Below, piece after piece: positions 16,288-23,836 of a stretch of 35,952 nt of DNA. The notes under the pieces are model-generated. The model made no database searches. It saw nothing but the letters and a program-made list of their open reading frames with translations, and was not told where the DNA came from. Each line of letters begins with the position of its first letter. Positions within the stretch are counted from its first letter, which is position 1. This DNA comes from Verrucomicrobiota bacterium. GTDB lineage: Bacteria > Chlamydiota > Chlamydiia > Chlamydiales > Rhabdochlamydiaceae. A program made the translations under genes and the position numbers. The stretch covers positions 75,827 through 111,778 of the forward strand of contig JAFEGK010000008.1 of NCBI GenBank assembly GCA_018239985.1, given 5' to 3'.

Positions 16288-17080
16288 CGACTCCGCTCAC
16301 TTGTCTCAAAGCCGCTGCTGCAACCCGTCTAGAGGTTCCGACGCCGATGTCATCCTTAATCCCCCCCCTTTCTTGAAGCTGTTGATTGCTTAAGTTATGA
16401 TCTAGCAGCCACGCTCCATCGATATGAACAGGCTCATTTCCTGAAAAGTAGTGATATTTAAATAACCCTGGATCCTTTACAGGGTCATTTTCTTTTGGTG
16501 CTTCGTCCGAAGAGATTGCTAAAACTACAGGAAGATTGAGAACTGTAGCCTCGCGATCATCCTGAAGTTTAACCTGCATCCCTTGTCTGACCCAGCGCTG
16601 ACCCCCTAACCAGTGAGTCTTTTCATCATAGAAATTGTCTTCCAGTGCATATTCAATAGCCGTTCCGACAGAGTCAAAGTAGATCCTCTGCCCGATTGGG
16701 GTGAAAACGCGCTCGGCCAATTGCCCAATTCCATAGCGCATCAAAGTCATCAAAGACGTTCCGTGGAAGCCCCTGTGTTGTCCTCTAGAGGTTAAGATTC
16801 CAAGGAAGTTTCTTGTGCTGAAGATCTCTGTCGCCTTGCCATCTACCTTTGCCTCAAAAGGATTGGCGTGATGCACTACAACCGATTGATCCTGAGGGAT
16901 TTCAAAGTCTAAAACCTGTTTGACTAAGAGGCGAGGCCGTGGGTCTCTTTCCCCCATTGGCTCTTGTCCCATATAGGTGACCATGAGCTCCTCTCCCTTG
17001 GCATTCCGTGCCAGCATGGGGAGGCTTGGAAGGGATCTGCCAACTAGTCTAATTCCAGCAGTAATTGGGTTTGTTGCCAT
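16274..17080 (-). CDS. PARP-like ADP-ribosyltransferase domain protein
   Basis: This 268-residue soluble protein carries what looks like a PARP-type H-Y-E catalytic core. GFHGTSLMTLMRYGIGQL has His106 (compare the HGS/T...I...G pattern that binds NAD). GQRIYFDSVGTAIEYAL has Tyr134 (compare GIYFA...SA.Y). YFSGNEPVHIDGAWLL has Glu216 (compare NEYIVY...YLL). No signal peptide or membrane helix is present; a type III secretion signal cannot be judged by eye. AAGGAGAT upstream of the ATG fixes the start. It lies downstream of the biotin operon on the same strand, behind an AT-rich 100-base promoter region, and is convergent with the macrodomain-like gene. It may modify a host or self target that the neighbour demodifies. 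Confidence 0.6.
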   Translation of the reverse strand: MATNPITAGIRLVGRSLPSLPMLARNAKGEELMVTYMGQEPMGERDPRPRLLVKQVLDFEIPQDQSVVVHHANPFEAKVDGKATEIFSTRNFLGILTSRGQHRGFHGTSLMTLMRYGIGQLAERVFTPIGQRIYFDSVGTAIEYALEDNFYDEKTHWLGGQRWVRQGMQVKLQDDREATVLNLPVVLAISSDEAPKENDPVKDPGLFKYHYFSGNEPVHIDGAWLLDHNLSNQQLQERGGIKDDIGVGTSRRVAAAALRQVSGVVKYY

Positions 17081-17122
17081 AATATTATCTCCTTATTAAT
17101 TTTATATTTATAATTTTACTAT

Positions 17123-17172
17123 ATTATAAAATAAATTTAAAGAAGATAATATAACTAATTGTGTAACTAATT
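17123..17172 (-). promoter_or_regulatory. AT-rich promoter with 9-base direct repeats upstream of the transferase gene
   Basis: TATAAT on the minus strand occupies 17128-17123, about 40 bases before the start codon at 17080. Upstream are two direct copies of TAACTAATT (plus-strand reading) at 17152-17160 and 17164-17172, a 12-base period. They could be an operator. The whole 17081-17180 interval is strikingly AT-rich against its neighbours. Confidence 0.4.
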
Positions 17173-17180
17173 GACTGCTA

Positions 17181-17813
17181 TTATGTTGCTTTTTCTAACA
17201 GATCAATATCGAGCTCACAAATAGACTTAACATTGCGTGTGATTTTCTCAATATCCCAATCCCACCAGGCAAGCTTTTGCAGACGCTCAACGGTCGGGCC
17301 GTCGAAGCGCATTTTGACCACTTTGGCAGGGTTTCCTGCGACAATCGAATAGGCTGGTACGTCTTTAACCACGACCGCCCGTGTGGCGATAATCGCCCCA
17401 TTTCCGATCGTGACCCCATTCATGACGAGAGAATCGTACCCAAACCAGACATCGTTGCCTACGATGATGTCCCCCTTGACGGGTAGGTCTTGGATGTTAA
17501 AAGCATTTTCCCAGCCATGCTTAAAGACAGGAAAAGGAAATGTGCTGATGGCGTCGAGCTTATGATCGCCAGTCATGATGAAACGGGTCTCGGCTGCAAT
17601 CGCGCAGAACTTTCCGAAGACCAGTTTTACCTTGTCGAAGTGGTAGTTATAGAGGACATTGTATTCCTCAAATTTTTCGGGGCCATTTCGCCGATCATCA
17701 AAGTAGGTGTAATCGCCGACGATGATATTGGGAGCTTTGACGATATTTTTGAGAAAGACAAGCTTGTCATACCCGTCGATTGGAAATAGTATTTTGGGAT
17801 CAGGTCCGTGCAT
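17181..17813 (-). CDS. Vat/CatB-type xenobiotic O-acetyltransferase
   Basis: This 210-residue protein belongs to the hexapeptide-repeat xenobiotic acetyltransferases and resembles streptogramin A acetyltransferases (Vat) along its whole length. Visible features are the N-terminal MHGPDPKILFPIDGY, the GDYTYFDD segment, catalytic-type His84 in MTGDHKLDA, left-handed helix repeats (KGDIIVGNDVWFGYDSLVMNGVTIGNGAIIATRAVVVKD in two pieces) and the terminal NPAKVVKMRF...LAWWDWD. It would move acetyl from acetyl-CoA to a hydroxyl group; whether a drug or a cell component is the acceptor is unknown. It is eight bases downstream of the ferritin-like gene, the last gene of the biotin operon. Confidence 0.88.
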   Translation of the reverse strand: MHGPDPKILFPIDGYDKLVFLKNIVKAPNIIVGDYTYFDDRRNGPEKFEEYNVLYNYHFDKVKLVFGKFCAIAAETRFIMTGDHKLDAISTFPFPVFKHGWENAFNIQDLPVKGDIIVGNDVWFGYDSLVMNGVTIGNGAIIATRAVVVKDVPAYSIVAGNPAKVVKMRFDGPTVERLQKLAWWDWDIEKITRNVKSICELDIDLLEKAT

Positions 17814-17820
17814 AGGCTTT

Positions 17821-18423
17821 TCACTTTAGCAGAAGAAGAGCAGAAATCCAAGTCTCAAATAGACGATTTTCCCTCGCACAAATGTGCTCCGCATGCACCA
17901 TTCCTAGAGGGATGGCCTTAAGGCCCTCTCGCATCTCTTTTAAGTGCTCTTCTTCTTCCAGGAGGATCGATTTGACAGTGATGGGGGACTTGGCAGAGCG
18001 GAGCACTTCATGGTAGAGGGGATAGAGCATTTCAGCCCGCAGCTCAATGGCATAGGTGACAAGTAAGTAGGCATGTCTTTCCAAGCCGTAAAATTTGAGA
18101 TAGCGGCAAGTTTGCAGATCGAGCCGATTCAAATACTGTAGTGATGCGACACCTCCAAGCAAGCTCTCTAAAGCATATGTTTCGATGGGAGAAGAGATCC
18201 GCTGAATTTGTTTTTTCAGATAGTGGGCATGCCGAAATTCTTCTGCAGCGTGCTTGAGCATCTCCTCGCGCACAAGGGTCGGATGCTCGCAGGAGGCGAT
18301 TTTGCGCGCGCCGCAGTTCTCCAAATAGGAGAGGGTGTTGAGCCACTTGGCATGCAGCTGATCCGAGGCGACGATGATGGCTAGGAGCTCTTTAATTTTC
18401 GAGAGTGAAAACAATTTGTTCAT
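17821..18423 (-). CDS. Ferritin-like diiron protein in the biotin operon
   Basis: This 200-residue helical protein has the spacing of a ferritin-like diiron carboxylate site: EEFRH (Glu62, His65), ELRAEM (Glu127/131) and EEEEHLKEM (Glu157, His160), with Glu35 a possible fourth ligand. The start at 18423 has AAAGGAT upstream; a longer in-frame start at 18480 would lie deep in bioA. It overlaps bioA by 32 bases, a sign of strict co-expression. Ferritin-like proteins include oxygenases, desaturases and decarboxylases. Because bioC, bioH and bioI are not in this cluster, a role in making or releasing the pimeloyl moiety is attractive but unproven. A redox or storage role is the alternative. Confidence 0.72.
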   Translation of the reverse strand: MNKLFSLSKIKELLAIIVASDQLHAKWLNTLSYLENCGARKIASCEHPTLVREEMLKHAAEEFRHAHYLKKQIQRISSPIETYALESLLGGVASLQYLNRLDLQTCRYLKFYGLERHAYLLVTYAIELRAEMLYPLYHEVLRSAKSPITVKSILLEEEEHLKEMREGLKAIPLGMVHAEHICARENRLFETWISALLLLK

Positions 18424-19594
18424 AGATCCTTTCGAGTTCGCTTTTTTTGATGCAATAGGGGGGCATGACATAGAGGACATTTCCGAGTGGGCGGAGTAGG
18501 ATATCTTTGCTTAGGAAAAAGTCATAGAGCTGATCCCGGTCGACGCTGTGGTACTCCAAAACCAGAATAGTCCCAAGGGATTCGCACCTTTTGAGTTTGG
18601 GATGGGAGCTCCATTTTTGGCAAAAAGTGCGATGGGAGTCGCTGATCTGCTGGCGAGCAAGCGTGCACTCTTCTTGGAGAAGAAGATCGAGGCTCGCTAG
18701 TGCGGCCGTGCAGACGATCGGATTGCCTGTATAGGAATGTCCATGGAGAAAGGCATTTTGGTGAAAAGCGGAGAAAATTTCTTCGGTGCAGGCAGTCACT
18801 CCTAAGGGAAGAAATCCGCCGGTAATCCCTTTTGAGAGGCAAATGAGATCAGGGGAAAATCCCTCACAGGCAAATAGGGGTCCTGTCCGCCCAAATCCGG
18901 TCATCACTTCATCTGCGATTGTCAAAATTCTATGTTTTTTGCAAAGGGTAAATATTGACCTCAGATGTTCCTTAGAATAGATTTTCATCCCACCAGCTCC
19001 AAGGATCAATGGCTCGAAGATGAAGCAGGCGACGTCCCCTTTTTCCAGGATCTCTAGGCAGTGTGGCTCAATTTGCTCAACATCGAAAAGATAGCTCCAG
19101 AAGGGGCGGTTGTAGGGGTTTTTCCCAGCGGCGGACATGGCTCCAAAAGTGTCTCCATGGTAGCTGTCTTTGAGGCAAACCACTTTTGTTCTTTGGATAT
19201 TTTGGTTGTGCCAGTATTGGAGAGCAATTTTGAGTGCCGTCTCTACTGCGGTAGACCCATTGTCGGAGTAGAAGATTTTCCCCATTTTCCCAGGGAGAAA
19301 GGGTAGCAGTCGCTGCGCCAGTTCGACGGCGGGCAGATGGGTGAAATCGGCAAAAATCACATGTTCTAAAATATCGGCCTGCTCCTTGATTTTTTGGGCT
19401 ATATAGGGGTGGGCATGTCCATGCAGATTGACCCACCAGGAGGAAATGCCATCTAGAATCGCCCTTCGATCGGGAGTATAGAGATAGGCCCCCTTCGCAT
19501 GTGCGATGGGGATCGGCTGGCGCCCCTTTTTGTAATGGGTGAAGGGGTGCCAAACGGTGTTCTGATCGTTTTCGATTAGAAATTGTGTCGCCAT
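18392..19594 (-). CDS. bioA: Adenosylmethionine-8-amino-7-oxononanoate aminotransferase
   Basis: BioA converts KAPA to DAPA using S-adenosylmethionine as amino donor, the third assembly step of biotin synthesis. The 400-residue protein shows the class III aminotransferase core: N-terminal VWHPFTHYK, DGISSWWVNLHGHAHP (48-63), FYSDNGSTAVETALK, DSYHGDTFGAMSAAG, the DEVMTGFGRTG motif (229-239) and the PLP lysine Lys255 in LSKGITGG. Length is slightly short of E. coli BioA but complete. Its start overlaps the bioD end by 19 bases. Confidence 0.95.
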   Translation of the reverse strand: MATQFLIENDQNTVWHPFTHYKKGRQPIPIAHAKGAYLYTPDRRAILDGISSWWVNLHGHAHPYIAQKIKEQADILEHVIFADFTHLPAVELAQRLLPFLPGKMGKIFYSDNGSTAVETALKIALQYWHNQNIQRTKVVCLKDSYHGDTFGAMSAAGKNPYNRPFWSYLFDVEQIEPHCLEILEKGDVACFIFEPLILGAGGMKIYSKEHLRSIFTLCKKHRILTIADEVMTGFGRTGPLFACEGFSPDLICLSKGITGGFLPLGVTACTEEIFSAFHQNAFLHGHSYTGNPIVCTAALASLDLLLQEECTLARQQISDSHRTFCQKWSSHPKLKRCESLGTILVLEYHSVDRDQLYDFFLSKDILLRPLGNVLYVMPPYCIKKSELERIYEQIVFTLEN

Positions 19595-20169
19595 GATGCT
19601 GCATACCTCCGTAGTGTGGTTTCTGTGATTTCAGATTCTGGAAGCAATCTTCCCAAGCAGGGGAGTTTTGTGATTTCTAAAATCGCTGCTTCGCTATCGG
19701 GGTTGGGCTGGCCATTGAAGATAATGCCCAAAAGGGGAATGCCATGACGCTTCAAGGTTTCGACCGTGAGCAAGGTGTGATTGATGCTCCCTAGATAATG
19801 CTTCGAGACAATGACCCACTCTGCCCCCCACGATTTGAATAGATCAAAAGTGGTCAGACGTGTTGTCAAAGGCACCAATATTCCTCCGACCCCTTCGATG
19901 ATGAGGGGACGCGGGGGTTGCGGTATCTGAATTTTTTCGATCTCGATGGTCAGATTTTCCAAGCGGGCCGCATGGTGGGGTGAAAGGGGCGCTTTCAGGC
20001 AATAAGCTGGAGCATGGACCCGCTGATGCCACTGTTTTACCCGAGAAGAATCACTTTCTCCACAATCGATCGGCTTCCAGTAATCCGCATCGAAAAGATA
20101 GCTGAGAATCGTGCAAACTACCGTTTTACCTACTTCAGTGCTGATTCCAGCGACGATAATTCTCTGCAT
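19576..20169 (-). CDS. bioD: Dethiobiotin synthetase
   Basis: BioD uses ATP and CO2 to close the ureido ring of DAPA, giving dethiobiotin. The 197-residue protein has the P-loop variant VAGISTEVGKTVVC (residues 6-19), the RPLIIEGVGGILVPL segment (compare the EGxGG motif of the family) and VIVSKHYLGSINHTLLT. It is somewhat shorter than E. coli BioD. It overlaps bioF by 40 bases upstream and bioA by 19 bases downstream, so the operon is tightly packed. Confidence 0.94.
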   Translation of the reverse strand: MQRIIVAGISTEVGKTVVCTILSYLFDADYWKPIDCGESDSSRVKQWHQRVHAPAYCLKAPLSPHHAARLENLTIEIEKIQIPQPPRPLIIEGVGGILVPLTTRLTTFDLFKSWGAEWVIVSKHYLGSINHTLLTVETLKRHGIPLLGIIFNGQPNPDSEAAILEITKLPCLGRLLPESEITETTLRRYAASWRHNF

Positions 20170-21191
20170 AGGTGATATAACTCCTTTTCTTTGTTAAAGG
20201 CATGAAGAGTGATTCGGAGCACCTCGCGTCCACGCTGCACGGTAGGGCTCAAAAGGGGACGAACATCAAAGCCCTTCTCTTGAAGAACTTTTGACGCTTG
20301 TTTTGCTTTTTCATTTCCTCCGATGGGGAGGCCCAAGATGGGGGTTTTAGTCCCACAGATGTTCATTAAACGGCGCAGATGGGCCCGCTCTTTTTCCATC
20401 ATCGGAAATCGGTTATAGCTGTCTTTGATCGCTGAAAGAATCGATAGCGGCGGGGCGGTTGTATAGATGAAGGGGGTGGCAAAATTAACCAGCGCCGCCT
20501 TGAGAGTGTCACTGCCTAAGACGATAGCTCCATACGCTCCCAGAGCTTTACCGAAAGTGACCACTTGGGCAAAAACTTGGGACCCTAGATGGTGCTCAGC
20601 GACAAGGCCTCTCCCTTGTGGCCCCATGACGCCGACCGCGTGGGCTTCGTCGACAATTAAACAGGCTTCATAGAGGCAGGCGAGATCGGCGATTGCTGGG
20701 AGGGGGGCAATAGAACCATCGGTCGAATAAATCGACTCAATGCAGATGAAACAGTTGCCGTTACATTGACGCAAACGATTTTCCAGGTGCTCCAGATCAT
20801 TATGTCGAAAGGGGAGCCCTTTGGCCGAGCTTAGACGAATTCCATCGCGCATCGAGGCGTGTATATGGGAATCAAACAAAAGGGTAGAATTTGAGCTTCC
20901 GATGGTTGAAATCAGCCCCAAATTGGCCATATAGCCGCAGTTAAATAGGAGCCCCGCTTCGTAACCGTGGAACTGGGCAATTTGATCTTCTAAATCCTCA
21001 GCAAAAGCTGTATTCCCAGTGAGGAGCCGCGATCCCGTTGAACCGCAATTTCCCTCCCATTTCCTATACAGGCGGGCTAGGCCCAAATAATCGTTAGAGG
21101 CAAAATCGATGAGATCTGGCACCGTCCGGAGCTCTCGAATATTTCCCAATGTGGCTCTTTTAACTAGACGTTGTTCCAAATGCAAAATCAT
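20130..21191 (-). CDS. bioF: 8-amino-7-oxononanoate synthase
   Basis: BioF condenses pimeloyl-ACP or -CoA with alanine to give KAPA. This 353-residue protein is a type I PLP enzyme with FASNDYLGLAR (30-40), GSRLLTGN, SIYSTDGSIAPLPAI (153-167), VDEAHAVGVMGPQGRG (180-195) and the PLP lysine Lys215 in TFGKALGAYG. It is about 30 residues shorter than E. coli BioF at the N-terminus. The start overlaps the bioB stop as ATGA (21188-21191). Confidence 0.94.
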   Translation of the reverse strand: MILHLEQRLVKRATLGNIRELRTVPDLIDFASNDYLGLARLYRKWEGNCGSTGSRLLTGNTAFAEDLEDQIAQFHGYEAGLLFNCGYMANLGLISTIGSSNSTLLFDSHIHASMRDGIRLSSAKGLPFRHNDLEHLENRLRQCNGNCFICIESIYSTDGSIAPLPAIADLACLYEACLIVDEAHAVGVMGPQGRGLVAEHHLGSQVFAQVVTFGKALGAYGAIVLGSDTLKAALVNFATPFIYTTAPPLSILSAIKDSYNRFPMMEKERAHLRRLMNICGTKTPILGLPIGGNEKAKQASKVLQEKGFDVRPLLSPTVQRGREVLRITLHAFNKEKELYHLCRELSSLESALK

Positions 21192-22126
21192 CGCAGCCCC
21201 AGCAGTTGAAACATTTCTCGATCTCGATCGACTGGGGAATTACCAACCGTCAGCAATTTTTCTCCCATGTGAATCGAATTTACCCCCGCGAAAAAGCAAA
21301 GAGCCTGCTGCTCAAATGACATCTCGGCTCTACCGGCTGAAAGGCGGACCATCGTTTTGGGCATGGTGATCCGGGCGATCGCGATGATCCGGAGCATTTC
21401 CCAAATAGAGACTGTGGGTTGCTTTTCAAGTGGAGTTCCAGCAATAGCGCTAAGACGATTAATCGGGACTGATTCGGGGTGAGGTCTTTGAGAGGAGAGT
21501 GTTCTAAGCAGTTCTAATCGGTCCTCAACCTCTTCTCCCATCCCTAAAATTGCGCCGCAGCAGACGGTGATCTGCGCCTTTCTAATCGCTTTAAGCGTGT
21601 TCAACCGGTCTTGATAGGTTCTCGTTGTGATGATTTTTGGATAGAACCGCTCTGAGGTGTCAAGATTGTGGCTATACGCATAGGCCCCCGCTTCTTTGAG
21701 CCGCTCTGCTTGCGCCTCATCGACCATCCCCAGACAACAGCACACCTCGACTCCCAAACCGGCAACTTCGCGAGTCATCTGCAGAGCATCTTCAAATTGC
21801 TTACTATTCCTCACACTTCTCCATGCAGCAACAAGACAGACTCGTGTCGCCCCTTGAGATTTGGCCAATTTGGCCCTCCTGAGCACCTCTTCGACGCTCA
21901 TCATCGGCTCCGCTTTGATAGCTGTTATGTAGCGAGCTGATTGGGCGCAGTATTTGCAATCTTCAGGGCATCCTCCAGTTTTGATCGAAATAATCGAGCA
22001 GACTTGCACTTTGCCCACATCATGATAAGCGCAATGCACCGCGTGTGCTTTTGAAATGAGCTCCATCAACGGAAGCTCGTATAGCTTTCGTAATTCTTCT
22101 AAATTCCAGTCATTTCGAATCATCAT
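21188..22126 (-). CDS. bioB: Biotin synthase
   Basis: BioB is the radical SAM enzyme that inserts sulfur into dethiobiotin. The 312-residue protein has the 4Fe-4S motif CPEDCKYC (Cys53, 57, 60) and ligands for the sacrificial 2Fe-2S cluster: Cys97 (RVCLVAAWR), Cys129 (EVCCCLG), Cys189 (TVCCGAILGMGE) and Arg261 in RLSAGR. All key residues are present at family spacing. It is the first gene of a six-gene minus-strand operon. The upstream region, shared with the winged-helix gene, holds the large dyad at 22179-22222. In family terms the cluster order bioB-F-D-A matches Chlamydiaceae. Confidence 0.96.
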   Translation of the reverse strand: MMIRNDWNLEELRKLYELPLMELISKAHAVHCAYHDVGKVQVCSIISIKTGGCPEDCKYCAQSARYITAIKAEPMMSVEEVLRRAKLAKSQGATRVCLVAAWRSVRNSKQFEDALQMTREVAGLGVEVCCCLGMVDEAQAERLKEAGAYAYSHNLDTSERFYPKIITTRTYQDRLNTLKAIRKAQITVCCGAILGMGEEVEDRLELLRTLSSQRPHPESVPINRLSAIAGTPLEKQPTVSIWEMLRIIAIARITMPKTMVRLSAGRAEMSFEQQALCFFAGVNSIHMGEKLLTVGNSPVDRDREMFQLLGLR

Positions 22127-22178
22127 GCCCCAAATGTTAATCTGTCGAATTTTCGATCTTCAAGGCGAAAATGGATTC

Positions 22179-22222
22179 TTTAAACTCAATTGAGGTTTAC
22201 GAAAAACCAAATTGAGTTTAAA
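22179..22222. promoter_or_regulatory. Candidate biotin-operon operator (13-base perfect dyad)
   Basis: TTTAAACTCAATT (22179-22191) and AATTGAGTTTAAA (22210-22222) are perfect inverted copies 18 bases apart. An inner GGTTT/AAACC pair (22194-22198, 22204-22208) extends the symmetry. The overall size resembles a BirA-type operator, although the half-sites differ from the E. coli consensus. It lies between divergent bioB and the winged-helix gene, so a bound repressor could act on both. No T-run follows either side, which argues against a terminator. Confidence 0.6.
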
Positions 22223-22294
22223 ATACCCCTTTTGCGGCGACGCGATCAAACTACAAAATGGTTTGTGCGATTCGATCTGAAGGTGGATTTTTTT

Positions 22295-23077
22295 ATGCTT
22301 GAAGTTCTTTGTGGAAACAAAAATGTGCAGCGAATTCTTCTTTTTCTGTTTGTGAACGGAAAATGTTATGGAACACAGCTCCACCGGTCACTTAAAACCC
22401 CCCTCACCCCACTCCAGAAGGCGCTCAATCGATTGGAAATGGGTGGACTCATCACCAGCTACTACGAAGGAAAAACCCGCCTATATCAATTTAACCCCGC
22501 CTATCCGTTGATTGGGGAGGTGGAGCAGCTGCTCAAGAAGGCCTATACTCTACTGCCCGCCCATGAGAAAAAGGGCTATTATCTGCTCAAAACCGATCCC
22601 TCAAGTAACGCCGAAACGAATCTGCAAGTGCTGCTCACCTTTTGGGAAAAGCTCCTTACGATCACAGAGCTATCCTTTCATGCGACGAGCAAGTCAGGTG
22701 GGGGCTGGAATGGAAAAGGGCAAGGGGAAGTGGTCAAGACTAAAGAGGGGGCCAATATCCTCATCTTCAATGAAAAGGGCTCTTGGCGAGGAAAAGAGGG
22801 CTCTGAGGTGACATTTAGCAATGTTTTCCGCTGGACACTCGATCGGCGCGCCGGAGTCATCTCCCTGGAGCATTTGCGCCGTGGTCCCGACCATCCAGTC
22901 TTCCTCTTCCACCTAGCCCCCTCCAGCAAACAGACCCTCTCGTCGGTCGATTCCCATCTCTGCGAAGGGGATACCTATTTTGGACAGATCCATTTTGATC
23001 GGTTCAGTCTCCGACTCAACTGGCGAGTGATCGGCCCCAAGAAAAACGAAGAGATCAATTACTACTACAGTAGTTGA
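22295..23077 (+). CDS. Winged-helix protein with DUF6314-like C-terminus, candidate bio regulator
   Basis: This 260-residue protein starts with a winged helix-turn-helix (about 1-75: NVQRILLFLFVNGKCYGTQL, then PLTPLQKALNRLEMGGLITS and the wing EGKTRLYQF). A beta-rich domain from about 120 resembles DUF6314 (FHATSKSGGGWNGKGQG, LIFNEKGSW, SHLCEGDTYFGQI, VIGPKKNEEI), a family of unknown ligand. The start at 22295 has AGGTGG at 22281-22286 and makes the HTH N-terminal; a longer frame from 22190 would run over the dyad. It is divergent from bioB and convergent with the BPL_N gene. Control of biotin genes is a context-based inference. Confidence 0.65.
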   Translation: MLEVLCGNKNVQRILLFLFVNGKCYGTQLHRSLKTPLTPLQKALNRLEMGGLITSYYEGKTRLYQFNPAYPLIGEVEQLLKKAYTLLPAHEKKGYYLLKTDPSSNAETNLQVLLTFWEKLLTITELSFHATSKSGGGWNGKGQGEVVKTKEGANILIFNEKGSWRGKEGSEVTFSNVFRWTLDRRAGVISLEHLRRGPDHPVFLFHLAPSSKQTLSSVDSHLCEGDTYFGQIHFDRFSLRLNWRVIGPKKNEEINYYYSS

Positions 23078-23751
23078 TGAAGCAAGCTCTGGAACAAAGC
23101 GCGCCGCTCTGTTTCGATATCGGGATAAACGGTGTGTTCGGGGTGGACGCCGCAGAGAATCGCCTCGCCGGCGCCGACCGCGCAGTGGATGATTCCTGCG
23201 GGCTCCCCTTCGATATCAGCATAGCGGGCGAGTACGGTGATCCCTTCAAAATTTTCGGCATCGACAAAGCTGCAGCCGCCGTTGAAATAGGCTGCGGTCG
23301 GTTTGCCTCGAGAAATAAGCCTGGCAATTTGTGCTCCTTGCTCATTTTGATAGGAGAATTTGCCGGGGCCATAGGCTGGTCCCCTTGCGATGCCGGGAAA
23401 AAATTTTAATTCGCGAGTGGCCAGTACTTCGAGGGGTCCTCCTCGTTCAAATTCGATGGTACCGCTTCCATAGTAAGCACCAGCGCAAATGCCGAAGTAT
23501 TTCCCGCCCGATTGAACGAACTCTTTCAGATTTTGATTGCCGAGCCCTTGGAGGGCTTGGTGGTAGGGGATATCCCTGCCACCTGGGATAATGACCAAAG
23601 AGGTGCTCGTTTGCCAATTTCTGCTGCGCAGGTGAGAGCTATCAACCAGTTGAATTTCGTGATCGATTTTTTCCATTTTAAGGGCCGAAAGGAGGGAGTG
23701 GATGCAAAATTGGTCGGTTCCTTCATCTCGATAAATGAGAATTTTTTTCAT
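23065..23751 (-). CDS. BPL_N domain protein (biotin-protein-ligase N-terminal, GATase1-like)
   Basis: This 228-residue protein matches the BPL_N family, the glutamine-amidotransferase-like domain found at the N-terminus of fungal-type biotin protein ligases and as a free bacterial protein. Visible features are MKKILIYRDEGTDQF, LVIIPGGRDIPY, the nucleophile elbow FGICAGAYYGS (Cys near residue 94), AYFNGGCSF and CGVHPEHT. No ligase catalytic domain is attached. The 3' end overlaps the winged-helix gene by 13 bases. The location beside the biotin operon supports a biotin-linked role, whose chemistry is not established. Confidence 0.82.
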   Translation of the reverse strand: MKKILIYRDEGTDQFCIHSLLSALKMEKIDHEIQLVDSSHLRSRNWQTSTSLVIIPGGRDIPYHQALQGLGNQNLKEFVQSGGKYFGICAGAYYGSGTIEFERGGPLEVLATRELKFFPGIARGPAYGPGKFSYQNEQGAQIARLISRGKPTAAYFNGGCSFVDAENFEGITVLARYADIEGEPAGIIHCAVGAGEAILCGVHPEHTVYPDIETERRALFQSLLHQLL

Positions 23752-23836
23752 GCGACCATTTTACCCTCTAGAAAGAGCATTTTCAATTGTTAAATTTGTT
23801 TTTTTAGACTATCTCTTGCAAATAAGGAGATTACCT

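Noticed and set aside
16613-16795. 60-residue plus-strand frame inside the transferase gene
   Set aside because: A shadow frame opposite a gene with clear motifs.
22179-22222. Dyad considered as a terminator
   Set aside because: No T-run on either strand, and it lies between divergent start codons, so an operator is more likely.
22160-22384. 74-residue minus-strand frame upstream of bioB
   Set aside because: It covers the operator dyad and the start of the winged-helix gene and has no protein-like pattern.
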